Positions 11,386-24,479 of a stretch of DNA of 64,000 nt are shown here, in pieces. The position numbers and the translations under genes are program-made. The DNA lies in the NCBI GenBank assembly GCA_034440615.1, contig JAOTOM010003696.1, forward strand, positions 1 through 64,000. The letters run 5' to 3'. How positions within the stretch are numbered: the stretch's first letter is position 1; the number at the start of each line of letters is the position of its first letter. Origin of the DNA: Ashinkailepas kermadecensis. Its lineage: Eukaryota > Arthropoda > Thecostraca > Neolepadidae. Below the pieces are notes generated by a model, which made no database searches, was not told the DNA's origin, and worked only from the letters and a program-made list of their open reading frames with translations.

Positions 11386-14300
11386 CTTTGACACGCGGTG
11401 CTACCGGCTGTCCACTGCCGCCCCCCGCCCCGGTCGGTTGGCGACGCCACACACCAGCCACCTCCTGCGCCTTTGACACGCGGTGCTACCGGCTGTCCAC
11501 TGCCGCCCCCCTCCGCGGTCGGTTGGCGACGCCACACACCAGCCACCTCCTGCGCCTTTGACACGCGGTGCTACCGGCTGTCCACTGCCGCCCCCTCCGC
11601 GGTCGGTTGGCGACGCCACACACCAGCCACCTCCTGCGCCTTTGACACGCGGTGCTACCGGCTGTCCACTGCCGCCCCCTCCGCGGTCGGTTGGCGACGC
11701 CACACACCAGCCACCTCCTGCGCCTTTGACACGCGGTGCTACCGGCTGTCCACTGCCGCCCTCCCCCTCCGCGGTCGGTTGGCGACGCCACACACCAGCC
11801 ACCTCCTGCGCCTTTGACACGCGGTGCTACCGGCTGTCCACTGCCGCCCCCCCTCCGCGGTCGGTTGGCGACGCCACACACCAGCCACCTCCTGCGCCTT
11901 TGACACGCGGTGCTACCGGCTGTCCACTGCCGCCCCTCCGCGGTCGGTTGGCGACGCCACACACCAGCCACCTCCTGCGCCTTTGACACGCGGTGCTACC
12001 GGCTGTCCACTGCCGCCCCCGCCCCGGTCGGTTGGCGACGCCACACACCAGCCACCTCCTGCGCCTTTGACACGCGGTGCTACCGGCTGTCCACTGCCGC
12101 CCCCGCCCCGGTCGGTTGGCGACGCCACACACCAGCCACCTCCTGCGCCTTTGACACGCGGTGCTACCGGCTGTCCACTGCCGCCCCCGCCCCGGTCGGT
12201 TGGCGACGCCACACACCAGCCACCTCCTGCGCCTTTGACACGCGGTGCTACCGGCTGTCCACTGCCGCCCCCGCCCCGGTCGGTTGGCGACGCCACACAC
12301 CAGCCACCTCCTGCGCCTTTGACACGCGGTGCTACCGGCTGTCCACTGCCGCCCCCCCGCCCCGGTCGGTTGGCGACGCCACACACCAGCCACCTCCTGC
12401 GCCTTTGACACGCGGTGCTACCGGCTGTCCACTGCCGCCCCCCCGCCCCGGTCGGTTGGCGACGCCACACACCAGCCACCTCCTGCGCCTTTGACACGCG
12501 GTGCTACCGGCTGTCCACTGCCGCCCCCCGCCCCGGTCGGTTGGCGACCCCACACACCAGCCACCTCCTGCGCCTTTGACACGCGGTGCTACCGGCTGTC
12601 CACTCCGCGCCCCCGCCCCGGTCGGTTGGCGACGCCACACACCAGCCACCTCCTGCGCCTTTGACACGCGGTGCTACCGGCTGTCCACTGCCGCCCCCCG
12701 CCCCGGTCGGTTGGCGACGCCACACACCAGCCACCTCCTGCGCCTTTGACACGCGGTGCTACCGGCTGTCCACTGCCGCCCCCCGCCCCGGTCGGTTGGC
12801 GACGCCACACACCAGCCACCTCCTGCGCCTTTGACACGCGGTGCTACCGGCTGTCCACTGCCCCCCGCCCCGGTCGGTTGGCGACGCCACACACCAGCCA
12901 CCTCCTGCGCCTTTGACACGCGGTGCTACCGGCTGTCCACTGCCGCCCCCGCCCCGGTCGGTTGGCGACCCCCACACACCAGCCACCTCCTGCGCCTTTG
13001 ACACGCGGTGCTACCGGCTGTCCACTGCCGCCCCCGCCCCGGTCGGTTGGCGACGCCACACACCAGCCACCTCCTGCGCCTTTGACACGCGGTGCTACCG
13101 GCTGTCCACTGCCGCCCCCGCCCCGGTCGGTTGGCGACGCCACACACCAGCCACCTCCTGCGCCTTTGACACGCGGTGCTACCGGCTGTCCACTGCCGCC
13201 CCCGCCCCGGTCGGTTGGCGACGCCACACACCAGCCACCTCCTGCGCCTTTGACACGCGGTGCTACCGGCTGTCCACTGCCGCCCCCCGCCCCGGTCGGT
13301 TGGCGACGCCACACACCAGCCACCTCCTGCGCCTTTGACACGCGGTGCTACCGGCTGTCCACTGCCGCCCCCGCCCCGGTCGGTTGGCGACGCCACACAC
13401 CAGCCACCTCCTGCGCCTTTGACACGCGGTGCTACCGGCTGTCCACTGCCGCCCCCCGCCCCGGTCGGTTGGCGACGCCACACACCAGCCACCTCCTGCG
13501 CCTTTGACACGCGGTGCTACCGGCTGTCCACTGCCGCCCCCCGCCCCGGTCGGTTGGCGACGCCACACACCAGCCACCTCCTGCGCCTTTGACACGCGGT
13601 GCTACCGGCTGTCCACTGCCGCCCCCCGCCCCGGTCGGTTGGCGACGCCACACACCAGCCACCTCCTGCGCCTTTGACACGCGGTGCTACCGGCTGTCCA
13701 CTGCCGCCCCCGCCCCGGTCGGTTGGCGACGCCACACACCAGCCACCTCCTGCGCCTTTGACACGCGGTGCTACCGGCTGTCCACTGCCGCCCCCCGCCC
13801 CGGTCGGTTGGCGACGCCACACACCAGCCACCTCCTGCGCCTTTGACACGCGGTGCTACCGGCTGTCCACTGCCGCCCCCCGCCCCGGTCGGTTGGCGAC
13901 CCCACACACCAGCCACCTCCTGCGCCTTTGACACGCGGTGCTACCGGCTGTCCACTGCCGCCCCCCGCCCCGGTCGGTTGGCGACGCCACACACCAGCCA
14001 CCTCCTGCGCCTTTGACACGCGGTGCTACCGGCTGTCCACTGCCGCCCCCCGCCCCGGTCGGTTGGCGACGCCACACACCAGCCACCTCCTGCGCCTTTG
14101 ACACGCGGTGCTACCGGCTGTCCACTGCCGCCCCCCGCCCCGGTCGGTTGGCGACGCCACACACCAGCCACCTCCTGCGCCTTTGACACGCGGTGCTACC
14201 GGCTGTCCACTGCCGCCCCCCGCCCCGGTCGGTTGGCGACGCCACACACCAGCCACCTCCTGCGCCTTTGACACGCGGTGCTACCGGCTGTCCACTGCCG

Positions 14301-15501
14301 CCCCCCGCCCCGGTCGGTTGGCGACGCCACACACCAGCCACCTCCTGCGCCTTTGACACGCGGTGCTACCGGCTGTCCACTGCCGCCCCCCCGCCCCGGT
14401 CGGTTGGCGACGCCACACACCAGCCACCTCCTGCGCCTTTGACACGCGGTGCTACCGGCTGTCCACTGCCGCCCCCCGCCCCGGTCGGTTGGCGACGCCA
14501 CACACCAGCCACCTCCTGCGCCTTTGACACGCGGTGCTACCGGCTGTCCACTGCCGCCCCCCGCCCCGGTCGGTTGGCGACGCCACACACCAGCCACCTC
14601 CTGCGCCTTTGACACGCGGTGCTACCGGCTGTCCACTGCCCCCCGCCCCGGTCGGTTGGCGACGCCACACACCAGCCACCTCCTGCGCCTTTGACACGCG
14701 GTGCTACCGGCTGTCCACTGCCGCCCCCGCCCCGGTCGGTTGGCGACGCCACACACCAGCCACCTCCTGCGCCTTTGACACGCGGTGCTACCGGCTGTCC
14801 ACTGCCGCCCCCCGCCCCGGTCGGTTGGCGACGCCACACACCAGCCACCTCCTGCGCCTTTGACACGCGGTGCTACCGGCTGTCCACTGCCGCCCCCCGC
14901 CCCGGTCGGTTGGCGACGCCACACACCAGCCACCTCCTGCGCCTTTGACACGCGGTGCTACCGGCTGTCCACTGCCGCCCCCGCCCCGGTCGGTTGGCGA
15001 CGCCACACACCAGCCACCTCCTGCGCCTTTGACACGCGGTGCTACCGGCTGTCCACTGCCGCCCCCCGCCCCGGTCGGTTGGCGACGCCACACACCAGCC
15101 ACCTCCTGCGCCTTTGACACGCGGTGCTACCGGCTGTCCACTGCCGCCCCCCGCCCCGGTCGGTTGGCGACGCCACACACCAGCCACCTCCTGCGCCTTT
15201 GACACGCGGTGCTACCGGCTGTCCACTGCCGCCCCCTCCCCGGTCGGTTGGCGACGCCACACACCAGCCACCTCCTGCGCCTTTCCGCCCTCTCCCCGCC
15301 CCCGCCCCGGTCGGTTGGCGACGCCACACACCAGCCACCTCCTGCGCCTTTCCGCCCTCTCCCCGCCCCCCGCCCCGGTCGGTTGGCGACGCCACACACC
15401 AGCCACCTCCTGCGCCTTTGACACGCGGTGCTACCGGCTGTCCACTGCCCCCCGCCCCGGTCGGTTGGCGACGCCACACACCAGCCACCTCCTGCGCCTT
15501 T
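11386..15501. repeat. 85-bp satellite array, about 48 copies
   Basis: The unit runs TTTGACACGCGGTGCTACC, GGCTGTCCACTGCCG, a C-rich spacer, GGTCGGTTGGCGACGCCAC, then ACACCAGCCACCTCCTGCGCC. Most variation is in the C-run before GGTCGG (about 4-8 C), which shifts the frame between units. Units 2-7 carry CTCCGCGG where most later units carry CGCCCCGG, marking two homogenised blocks. Two units near 15283-15370 have lost the GACACGCGGTGCTACCGG block and gained CCGCCCTCTCCCC. Both strands are open in several frames purely because the unit lacks stops; it is not coding. Confidence 0.97.
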
Positions 15502-16879
15502 CACCAGGCATCAGCTGCTTCGCTTCAAGTTCGAAGACACATTTCACGGACAGAGTACACAAATACCAATCACACTGATGGTCAGAGTCATGCATGAGTA
15601 TGTCATGAGTGTGTCACGTATGTCATCGTGTTATGTATGTCGAGTCGATCAGTGGGCCCAGGGCACGGCTAACGGTGCGCACTGCAGCGCGCCAGCTGCC
15701 GAGGCACTCCCCGGGCCGCACATCACCGGCCGACAAGTCTCACCACTCGGCGTGCAGCGCACGGTCGTAAATTGTCCATCAAAGAACCACAGACCTCGTG
15801 TGTCCACCTGTCGACCGCGGAGGCGGGTGAGCCGTGGTCAGCACGGCCGGCGACAGGTCACTCCCGTCACCCACGACACAACATTGCGTCATTCATCAGC
15901 TGACCACTGGCCAGGTGTGCCACGTATCAGCTGACCACCGCGTCGAGCATCAGCTGACCGCTCACCACTGTGCAGCACAGTAATTTCGAGGTCAGATAAC
16001 ATCGGTCGAGGCGGATCGAAGCGAGTGGAACACGCAGCTGGCGACGTCTACGTCGTGGCGTGGCACGCAACGTGACCACTGGCCAATCGTGCCACACGTC
16101 TCTCACACACACCCGGAACGCGAGCGCTCTGCCACCTGACCGGCCCGGCCACACGCCACACCACCGGCGGCGGTGGCGGCGCACCTGCGGCCACCTCACG
16201 CGCCAGACGCGCGGACGGCGCGGCCGTCGGCTGGGCCGCACTGCACGTGGTGACGCCGGCAGCCGACGCCATGCATAATGCATGTGCGACGGCGGCGCGC
16301 GCACCGGCAGGCACCGGCCGCCGCCGCCGCCGCCAGAACGGCGCTGCATGCACGCTCACCCACCGGTTTACCCGGATATGGCGCGTATGCAAATGGCGCG
16401 GCAGACGCGGTGGCGGCGCGACTCAAGTGGCCGCGCCGTGTGCACTCTGCACTCGCGCCGGGCCATGTTACAGCGGGGGGGTCGTGCAGCACGCCGCGTC
16501 AGCGGGAGCAGCCACGCGGGTCAACAGCAAGGGTGGGACGGGCGGCATGGCCGGCCCACGTGGGCACCAGGAACAGCGGGCCGCTGCACACACCAGTGGA
16601 ACGTGCAGCCAGTGATGGCGCCGGCCTTCGTCGTCACGCCGTACGGCCGCGTCTGCATTATTCAAATGGCCGCCGCCGCGCCTCACCTGGCACATCCTGG
16701 AGTGTGGCTATGAGCACACATACATAAATACATACATGCACGCATGCATGCATACGCACACACACGGGCACGGTGGGCCGGTGTTGGCCGGCGCCGAGGT
16801 GGCCGCCGTCGGTCGGCGAGCAACAGCCCTACGACCCGACCGGTACTTGGCCAGGTGGACTAACGAAGCCTCAGAAACA
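15502..16879. other. GC-rich intergenic stretch, no gene seen
   Basis: Contains TCATGAGTATGTCATGAGTG words near 15590-15620, repeated ATCAGCTGACC words (15896-15960) and an ATACATGCACGCATGCATGC alternating run near 16725-16750. No supported gene. Confidence 0.3.
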
Positions 16880-17272
16880 CGCCGCCCCGCCCACACAGCT
16901 GAGTCCGTGTGGTCGACACACGCCGCCCCGCCCACACAGCTGAGTCCGTGTGGTCGACACCGCCCCCCCGCTCTGTGGCGACACCCCCCCCCCCCCCCAC
17001 ACACCTGAACCCGTGGGGGGGACACCCCCCCCCCCCCCCCCCACCCCCCCCCACAGCTGAGTCCGTGTGGTCGACACGCCGCCCCGCCCACACAGCTGAG
17101 TCCGTGTGGTCGACACACGCCGCCCCGCCCACACAGCTGAGTCCGTGTGGTCGACACACGCCGCCCCGCCCACACAGCTGAGTCCGTGTGGTCGACACAC
17201 GCCGCCCCGCCCACACAGCTGAGTCCGTGTGGTCGACACACGCCGCCCTGCCCACACAGCTGAGTCCGTGTG
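16880..17272. repeat. 41-bp minisatellite interrupted by poly-C
   Basis: About seven clean units containing CACACAGCTGAGTCCGTG and TGGTCGACACACGCCGCCC. A degraded interval at about 16963-17055 carries long C-runs. Each unit has a SalI-like GTCGAC and a CAGCTG palindrome. Confidence 0.95.
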
Positions 17273-17398
17273 GTTACACGACACCACACACGACACACGA
17301 ACAGTGCACGCGGCTACCGCAATCGACGGTGCACTGGGCGTGCATGGCGGCGCTGACCGACACGGAACGGCGCCAGATTGTTCGCCATCGTCCACGAC

Positions 17399-18070
<672 letters not shown>

Positions 18071-18118
18071 CCAGCCATGCGAACATTCCACTGCCAGCGC
18101 AGCGCCTCAATACAATTT

Positions 18119-18174
18119 TGGCTGGTTATTGGAGTTTAGGGGCGCATCGACCGCGTCGGTCCTGCAGCGCCGAT
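18119..18174 (-). mobile_element. 56-bp LINE-tail fragment with 13-bp TSD
   Basis: Plus-strand text TGGCTGGTTATTGGAGTTTA, then GGGGCGC...GCGCCG. It is flanked exactly by CTCAATACAATTT at 18106-18118 and 18175-18187. Only the terminal hairpin and tail were copied. Confidence 0.92.
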
Positions 18175-18187
18175 CTCAATACAATTT

Positions 18188-19599
<1,412 letters not shown>

Positions 19600-19600
19600 C

Positions 19601-19869
19601 TATGATGTGCTTTGTTAACAATACCAGTCTATAGCATAGGTATCTGCATCATTATGATTGATATCAGTTTCTCAAAATTAGATAACCCTCAAAACACGCA
19701 AAATGGATAGTATATGACAGCATGCAATTATTGCAATGCAATTGATCCGAAAACTGGGTTTTAAGGACCTAAATATTTCAAAACAGCACTATTTACATAG
19801 CGATTTCGACATCACACTGTAGCAGTTTCGACATCTCACACCTGACGATAAATCACTATTTTAGCACTG
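19601..19869 (-). mobile_element. hAT-like MITE, copy 3 (truncated)
   Basis: The minus strand starts CAGTGCTAAAATAGTG and carries GGTGTGAGATGTCGAAAC, AACCCAGTTTT, GCGTGTTTT and CTATAGACTGGTATTGTTA, in the same order as copy 1 (1657-2153). The distal half is missing, ending against the GAGCA tract. Confidence 0.75.
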
Positions 19870-19986
19870 AGCCAGCCAGCAAGCAGTTCTGGAGCAGCCA
19901 GCCAGCCAGCAAGCAGTTCCGGAGCAGCAGCCAGCCGGCCAGCAGTTCCGGAGCAGCAGCCAGCCGGCCAGCAGTTCCGGAGCGGC
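19870..19986. repeat. 28-bp minisatellite, 4 copies
   Basis: Units of GCCAGC.AGCAGTTC.GGAGCAGCA, the later ones with GCCGGCC in place of GCCAGCC. It starts immediately after the CACTG end of MITE copy 3. Confidence 0.85.
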
Positions 19987-20159
19987 AGTCACGTGACCAC
20001 CACCGGCAGCCAATCGCCGACACGTGTCGTCGCATGAAACGAGGCTCGTTTGGCCTGCACTACGAAGGGTTCTCAGAGGCCTCCGACAAAAGCAGACAGC
20101 CGCCGTACAAGGCGGGGAAGCCGACCACTACAGTGCACAAGTCGACTTCCACATACTGA

Positions 20160-20316
20160 AGTAACCCAAGGAACCGAAGGACCTTGGGTTACGTCGCCAA
20201 CCTCCCCCGCAGATTGGTCGCGGGTGGTCTCTGTAATCCTGCCGGTCGCGAGATTCGAACCCGCGATCTTGCGATCAAGAGTAGAACGTCATACCGACTG
20301 AACTACCACGACGTCC
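20160..20316 (-). mobile_element. Diverged tRNA-headed SINE with unusual 11-bp hairpin
   Basis: The minus strand reads GTGGTAGTTCAGTCGGTATG (A-box region) and GCGGGTTCGAATCTCGCGA (B box). The body shares ATTGGTCGCGGG with the Val-like SINEs. Where those have the tail hairpin, this copy has GTAACCCAAGG...CCTTGGGTTAC, a perfect 11-bp stem with a 10-nt loop. The head resembles tRNA-Lys only loosely. Confidence 0.65.
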
Positions 20317-20681
20317 TGTGCTGAATTGGTGCAGACGATGAATTGGTAATCGCATAGCTGGGGAATGTGTGTGACAGGGTGTGGGGCGGGGGGAGGGTAG
20401 TGACGCCACGCCCACCAACTGCGGGAGGTGCAGTGGAATCACGGTGACGGTGACGGCGACACCGAACACACACACACGGTGGCCACAGACGTCCCGCAGG
20501 GTGCAGACAGGGCCCATGTGAGCAGCACACCGGCACCAGAGCGGCGCATGACCGCAGAGGTACGTGCCCGGCGGAGGGTGGTGCCACGTGGGCCTCGGGT
20601 TGCAGCGCCACGGTCACGGCTTCGACAGAAGCACACAGCACCGCGTCGTCAGTAAACCAAGCACACAGCACGGCGTCGTCA

Positions 20682-21023
20682 GGTGCGCATGGACAAACTC
20701 TGCCCGCGCTGCACAGCAAAAACAGCAAACAAAATCGGCATGCCGGGATTATTTAGGACGGCAGGCCAGACTACGTGCCGCGACGCGACCGAGCGTACGC
20801 GATGACCGCGTCCTCACACACACAACACGACGTACGCTTAAAAAACCACGCGCGCCCTTCATGCTCACCGCGTGGTAGGGCGCATGGACAAACTCTGCCC
20901 GCGCTGCACAGCAAAAACAGCAAACAAAATCGGCATGCCGGGATTATTTAGGACGGCAGGCCAGACTACGTGCCGCGACGCGACCGAGCGTACGCGATGA
21001 CCGCGTCCTCACACACACAACAC
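20682..21023. repeat. 198-bp tandem duplication
   Basis: GCGCATGGACAAACTCTGCC starts at about 20684 and 20880. The copies stay nearly identical through GATGACCGCGTCCTCACACA before the second diverges, so the duplication is recent. Confidence 0.92.
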
Positions 21024-21300
21024 TCGACGTGTCACCATCTCAACAGACAAACCACGCGCCAGCTCTCCCAAGCTCAGCCCAGCGCAACAGCTCCGTCCAG
21101 CCCAGACCCAGCCGGTGAACCTGAAGCCCAGTCTGCGGCATACTCTGCCTCAGTGTGACCGGCGCTAAAGGCACCAGCAGTGGCAGGACGTCAGCCAGCA
21201 GCTACATGTGCCGTCGGACTCGAGGGCAAGGCGCACAGCACGACAACATACATAAAACATCGCTCGGCACATTCAAAATGTCTATTCGAAGCATCATTCG

Positions 21301-21417
21301 GGCAGTCGGCGGGAAGTCCCGGCCGAAGTAGCCCGCCGCCGGCCGATATGTCCCCAGCACAGTCGGCGGGAAGTCCCGGCCGAAGTAGCCCGCCGCCGGC
21401 CGATATGTCCCCAGCAC
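21301..21417. repeat. 58-59-bp perfect tandem duplication
   Basis: Two identical copies of a unit containing CAGTCGGCGGGAAGTCCCGG and GGCCGATATGTCCCCAGCA. Confidence 0.95.
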
Positions 21418-21793
21418 TCCACACGGTGGCAGCTGCGTCAACGCCAACAGAGCGTTGAGTGCTGTCGCGGCTCTATGCTGCCCAGCCAAGAGCCATGCGT
21501 TGAGCAACCCCTGTTGAACTGGGGCCGGTATCGCATGTGATAGCTTGGACAACTTGGAAATCATTCAGGTGTTCATAGCCAGGGTCATGCAAGGTGAGGT
21601 GGCTGTCACCACATCGCCGTTTCGACCCTAATCGAGGCAAGACCACGGCACAGAAACCAGGAGGTTGCGTGCTGTGAATGTATTGGGATCCAACTTGTAT
21701 ACTTCAATCAACCAGTGAGCCCGCAGGCACGAAAACAATGAAATATTTCCTCACGTGTCTTGCATAGGCAGCTTCACACAGGGCGTTTACTGA

Positions 21794-21963
21794 TTGGTTG
21801 GTTGGTTATTGGTTTTACGTCACGTCGACCGTTGAGTCATATAGCGGCGCTAATCTCTCACGCCGATTGGTCGCGGGCGAAGAGTAGCGACAGGTGAGAT
21901 TCGAACCCACAATCTTTCGATTGCGAGACGAGCATCTAACACCTAGACCACTCGTCCCCGGGG
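21794..21963 (-). mobile_element. Full-length tRNA-Val-like SINE, 9-bp TSD
   Basis: On the minus strand it starts GGGGACGAGTGGTCTAGGTG (tRNA 5' end and A box), with GTGGGTTCGAATCTC as B box. The body has CCAATCGGCGTGAGAG, then the tail hairpin and AAAACCAATAACCAACCAAC. GTTTACTGA lies on both sides (21785-21793 and 21964-21972). The left stem arm is mutated (ACGTCAC opposite GCGGCGC). Confidence 0.9.
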
Positions 21964-21972
21964 GTTTACTGA

Positions 21973-23090
21973 ATGCCTGAGACAAAACCACCAACTTCAA
22001 CAAGAGAGCAGCTTAGGCTTGTAAATAAGCGAGTAGCTTAGGCTTGTACAAATCCATCTACATTTACTTGACCTCGCAACGTGCAAGCTGGATGGGTCAC
22101 TGGGTCTGGGCCAGGTCAAGCTAACGTATGTCACACTAAGCACGACATAAGCGCGATATCTCCAAGTCGGAGTGCTTCCAAGAACATCAAACGTGTGCCG
22201 CCTCAGCAGTGACTGCAGAGAAACAGGCAGAAAGCACGACTTCAGCAGAAACATACTAAACTTGCTCCCAGCAATGTCGTCGCAACTCAGCGACACGCCA
22301 CGACCTGATCGGTTGTTATCAAAAGACACGCCAAAGATAAACCATCAGTCCAGCCAAACGGCGCCGCGCTGCCGCGCGTTCTCTCCTCCGCCGGCCACAC
22401 GGGCCCAAACCGGAGATGGCGTCCGCCTCCGACTGCACTCCACTGCCACGCTATGTTTAGCCCACTGGGCGGGCTAACTGGCGGCAGCATGCAGCACCGG
22501 TATTGGCATGGACCCGGGCATGGTCCCTCCCGACTTCTCACGCAACGCCCGGCCGTGCACCCCTCCCCACACGCCGCGCTTGCACTGGCCGACCGTGCAG
22601 GTGCTGCATTCCGACATACCGGCCGGCAGCCATGCCCGGGGGCGCCGACAACCCAATAGCATTCCGCGAATGCACGGCCACTGGATTAGCCGAGTACCGC
22701 ATTAGCCGGCAGGTTGGCGCGCCCGAAGGGTACGGACCGGTGACTGGCCGATGCACCGCTGCAGGTGGCGACGACCAGAATGCAGTGCAATGCAGCCGTT
22801 TTCCAGCCGCCAGCGCTCTCCAGGTGGCGTCCACTCAACGTGGACGGCGGTACGATGCACATTGTGTGCGAGAATGTGTGCAACACCACATGATGAGTCA
22901 CTAGCATGACCTCAGATTTACAACATTCCTTTCGATTTTTTTTTACGAGATGGCACTTCGCCAAAAAGGCACCTCGTGGACGGAAAAGGGCACGTAGTAG
23001 GCGTACAACGTGCTTGTTTAGAGTAGCGAGAAATGAGCAGCAACTCATTCCGCTGAACACTGGTACAGAACTCCAGACACTGTGAGACAG
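21973..23090. other. Unassigned intergenic stretch
   Basis: No gene recognised. A short direct repeat (GAGTAGCTTAGGCTTGTA-like) lies at 22003-22050. Confidence 0.3.
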
Positions 23091-23780
23091 CGGACATCAC
23101 AAGGCAAGGGGCAGGTGCAAGACAGAGGACACGGCACGGCAAAGTGGGGGACATGGCAAGGCAGGGGCAGGTGCAATACAGAGGACACGGCACGGCAAAG
23201 TAGAGGGCATGGCAAGGCAGAGGCAAGACAGGATATGGCACGGCAAAGTGGGGAACATGGCAAGGCAGGGGGAAGGTACAAGGCAGATGATACGGCACAG
23301 CAAAGTGAGGGACATGGCAAGGCAGGGGGCAGGTATAATATAGAGGATACGACACGACAAAGTAGAGGACATGGCAAGGCAGGGGCATGTACAAGACAGA
23401 TGATACGGCACGGCAAAGTAGAGGGCATGGCAAGGCAGGGGCAAGACAGGATATGGCACGGCAAAGTGGGGAACATGGCAAGGCAGGGGGCAGGTACAAG
23501 ACAGAGGATACGGCACGGCAAAGTAAAGAGCATGGAAATCCAGTGGAGAGCATAACAGACGGCATGGCAAAACAGAGACAGGGTGAGAAGGGGAACAGGG
23601 CAGCACAGAGGACAGTTGCGATGTGCGGGGTGGGACACACCCACGCAGAGGGCATTGCAGAGTAGGGGACCGGCCGGCCGGATGGCACGGGATGGAGGAG
23701 AGGACAGTGTAGAGGGTAAGATGTGGAAAGGCAGGGCAGATCGGTGTGCGGCACGGGGCAACATGGGGCATATGACAAGA
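23091..23780. repeat. Degenerate AGGCAGGGGCA minisatellite
   Basis: About 12 diverged units built from ACATGGCAAGGCAGGGG, CAGGTACAAGACAGAGGA and TACGGCACGGCAAAGT. Unit order varies. The minus strand reads as a CHVPHFAVPY-type repeat protein in shifting frames, which I take as an artefact. Confidence 0.9.
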
Positions 23781-24290
23781 CAGAGGGCGGGCCGCACAAC
23801 TGCACCCACCTAAAGGCTGGGCCTGCAATTGCATATCAAAATACGCACACCATGCTGTCACATCATTCTTATTCCAACAATTGCTACCGATTTGCACCAA
23901 TCCGAGTGCTAACGTCACTGATTTTATCAGTATGAGTGGCAGTAGCCACCAGCCAGTACCATTACCAACCTGAATGCTACTGCCACTGATTAGCAGCAGT
24001 ATTAGTGGCAGTAGCCGCCGGCCGTTAATTCATCACTAACGCAATGATTCCTGGTGAAACATACAACCTCGTACACCAAATATGGGACGAAACACATGAT
24101 ACGGACGGGACACACCGGACGCAGTAAGGCGCGCTGTCAGACAGTGCACAATTCGGCCGACAGCAGGTGGCTTGCCAGCCGTGCCCTCCGCCACACGTGC
24201 AGACGGACAGACAGGCTGGGTGGGTCCACAAGGTGCGGCCGTCGGCACATCTGTTCGGCAGTGCATAACCGCGCTTGTCACTGGTCCACG

Positions 24291-24476
24291 GCCACCGATG
24301 CATAAACCATCGGACCGCCGGTCGGTCAGAGCGCGGTCGGAAACGGCCGACGGTCACCGATGCATAAACCATCGGACCGCCGGTCGGTCAGAGCGCGGTC
24401 GGAAACGGCCGACGGTCACCGATGCATAAACCATCGGACCGCCGGTCCGTCAGAGCGCGGTCGGAAACGGCGGCGC
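24291..24476. repeat. 62-bp minisatellite, 3 copies
   Basis: Units containing GATGCATAAACCATCGGACC and GGTCAGAGCGCGGTCGGAAA at about 24298, 24360 and 24422, nearly identical apart from GGTCGG/GGTCCG. Confidence 0.95.
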
Positions 24477-24479
24477 GGC

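Noticed and set aside
11398..15597. Dozens of 80-190-codon frames on both strands
   Set aside because: They reflect the stop-poor 85-bp satellite unit; frames shift whenever the C-run changes length.
22918..23918. Minus-strand Cys/Leu/Pro repeat protein (CHVPHFAVPY type)
   Set aside because: It is the antisense of a degenerate AGGCAGGGGCA minisatellite, open in three frames.
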